Source: Herbidospora cretacea
GTDB taxonomy: Bacteria; Actinomycetota; Actinomycetes; Streptosporangiales; Streptosporangiaceae
DNA: 64,000 nt
Assembly: GCF_001570605.1 (NCBI RefSeq)
Contig: NZ_BBXG01000023.1
Coordinates: 1-64,000, forward strand
Direction of reading: 5' to 3'
Part shown: positions 63,392-64,000 of the stretch, piece by piece
How positions within the stretch are numbered: position 1 is the stretch's first letter
How the letters are laid out: each line of letters begins with the position of its first letter
The notes under the pieces: model-generated
What the model was told of the DNA's origin: nothing
Database searches by the model: none
The model's input: the letters and a program-made list of their open reading frames with translations, nothing else
Made by a program: the position numbers and the translations under genes

Positions 63392-63530
63392 AGCGCAAAA
63401 GCCCCGCGCAAAGGTCCCGCGCAAAGGTCCCGCGCAAAGGTCCGGCGCAAAGGGCCCAGCGCAAAGGCCCAGCGCAAAGGCCCAGCGCAAAGGCCCAGCG
63501 CAAAGGCCCAGCGCAAAGGCCCAGCGCAAG
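63392..63530. repeat. 13-bp minisatellite in dasA-dasB spacer
   Basis: Eleven near-perfect tandem copies of a 13-bp unit with core GCGCAAAGGCCCA (left copies end in GGTCCC) fill about 140 bp of the 329-bp spacer. Two copies of a 12-bp CAGCTCGAGTCC unit precede it. A period of 13 is not a multiple of 3, so it does not code in one frame. Such arrays slip readily and could vary in length between isolates, changing the spacing to dasB. Confidence 0.88.
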
Positions 63531-63607
63531 CGGGCGAGCTGGGTCCCGGCCGCCCGGCTCACCACACAAGGACCTCGTCCAGCACGTACAGAACAGAAAG
63601 GACACCT

Positions 63608-64000
63608 GTGGTCACGCAGGCTCCCGAGCGGCCCGTCCCCGTGGCGGCCCCACCTCCGCCGAGGAGGAGACCCGGCGCGGGGGCGCTGTGGCCCTACCTG
63701 CTGGTGGTCCCGACCGTCGCCGGCACCGCCTACCTGCTGTTCTATCCCCTCATCCGGAGCGTGGTCATCTCGTTCCAGCACTTCAGGACCGGTGAGCTGA
63801 TCCGCGGGGGAGCGGCGTTCGTCGGGCTGGAGAACTACCACGACGCGCTCGGCTCGGCGGAGTTCTGGGCGGTCGTCAGGAGGACCCTCGTCTGGACGGC
63901 GGTCAACGTCGTCCTGATCATGATCCTGTCGACGCTGGTCGCGCTGATGGTCGCGCGGCTGGGGAAGAGGCTGCGGCTGGCGGTGCTCGGCGGGCTGGTG
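63608..64000 (+). CDS. dasB: DasB-like sugar ABC permease (partial, runs off end)
   Basis: The frame opens at GTG 63608 after AAAGGA and continues to the window edge (131 codons seen). The product begins MVTQAPERPVPVAAPPPPRRRPG, then the first helix ALWPYLLVVPTVAGTAYLLFYP and FVGLENYHDAL, typical of MalF/DasB-type permeases. Two or more helices are complete. It should pair with a DasC permease just outside the window. No ATPase is expected in this operon; actinomycetes share MsiK. Confidence 0.85.
   Translation, partial: MVTQAPERPVPVAAPPPPRRRPGAGALWPYLLVVPTVAGTAYLLFYPLIRSVVISFQHFRTGELIRGGAAFVGLENYHDALGSAEFWAVVRRTLVWTAVNVVLIMILSTLVALMVARLGKRLRLAVLGGLV

Noticed and set aside
63392-63530. 13-bp array considered as CRISPR or a coding repeat
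   Set aside because: The period is too short for CRISPR, it has no spacers, and 13 bp cannot keep one frame.

Overview
This is a GC-rich, gene-dense actinomycete chromosome segment. Codons favour G or C in third position, many genes start with GTG, and families typical of filamentous actinomycetes are frequent: DasR, PucR, PF04672-type methyltransferases, secreted S1 and S33 peptidases, an AA10 monooxygenase with a CBM2, and a Ser/Thr kinase. The mix fits Streptosporangiales or a relative, but this is inference without a marker gene. No rRNA, tRNA, phage, IS element, integrase or CRISPR array was seen.

Layout. 0-3 kb: tandem hairpins, phenylalanine hydroxylase and a secreted phosphodiester glycosidase. 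3-12.4 kb: a beta-amino-acid module made of a P1 peptidase, PucR, TetR with a drug exporter, a class III aminotransferase, MmsA and a second exporter. 12.8-15.4 kb: a PotD-like lipoprotein and a saccharopine-dehydrogenase-like enzyme. 15.6-20.7 kb: a GABA module (gabT, PucR, TetR, aldehyde dehydrogenase). 20.8-30.5 kb: PPK2, tandem secreted serine proteases, dxr and ispG with an LPMO gene between them, an S33 peptidase and a GNAT. 30.5-43.6 kb: HipA-like kinase with a DUF3037 protein, an alkyl-sulfatase-like MBL protein, a LAL regulator with a broken start, a short acyl-CoA dehydrogenase, a tail-anchored CHAP protein, a receptor kinase, a degenerate response regulator and a proline iminopeptidase. 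43.6-49 kb: a frameshifted NACHT NTPase, ThuA, MerR and a methyltransferase. 49.1-51.2 kb: a SIS protein and a sugar kinase. 51.3-57.7 kb: polyamine import and oxidation. 58.0-61.1 kb: a small membrane protein and an XRE-sensor / glycosyltransferase / GNAT cassette. 61.1-64 kb: dasR and the start of dasAB.

Two themes connect the genes. The first is nitrogen scavenging. PotABC imports polyamines, a FAD oxidase and an aldehyde dehydrogenase oxidise them, and GabT plus a semialdehyde dehydrogenase could pass the product to succinate. A parallel branch handles beta-alanine or 3-aminoisobutyrate. The second is chitin and aminosugar use: a secreted LPMO, DasR with DasAB, and a SIS protein beside a possible glucosamine kinase. 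Several promoters carry matching operators that suggest which local regulator controls which branch. Two genes, the LAL regulator and the NACHT NTPase, each need a one-base correction next to a G/C run to read through. This may be real decay or assembly error.
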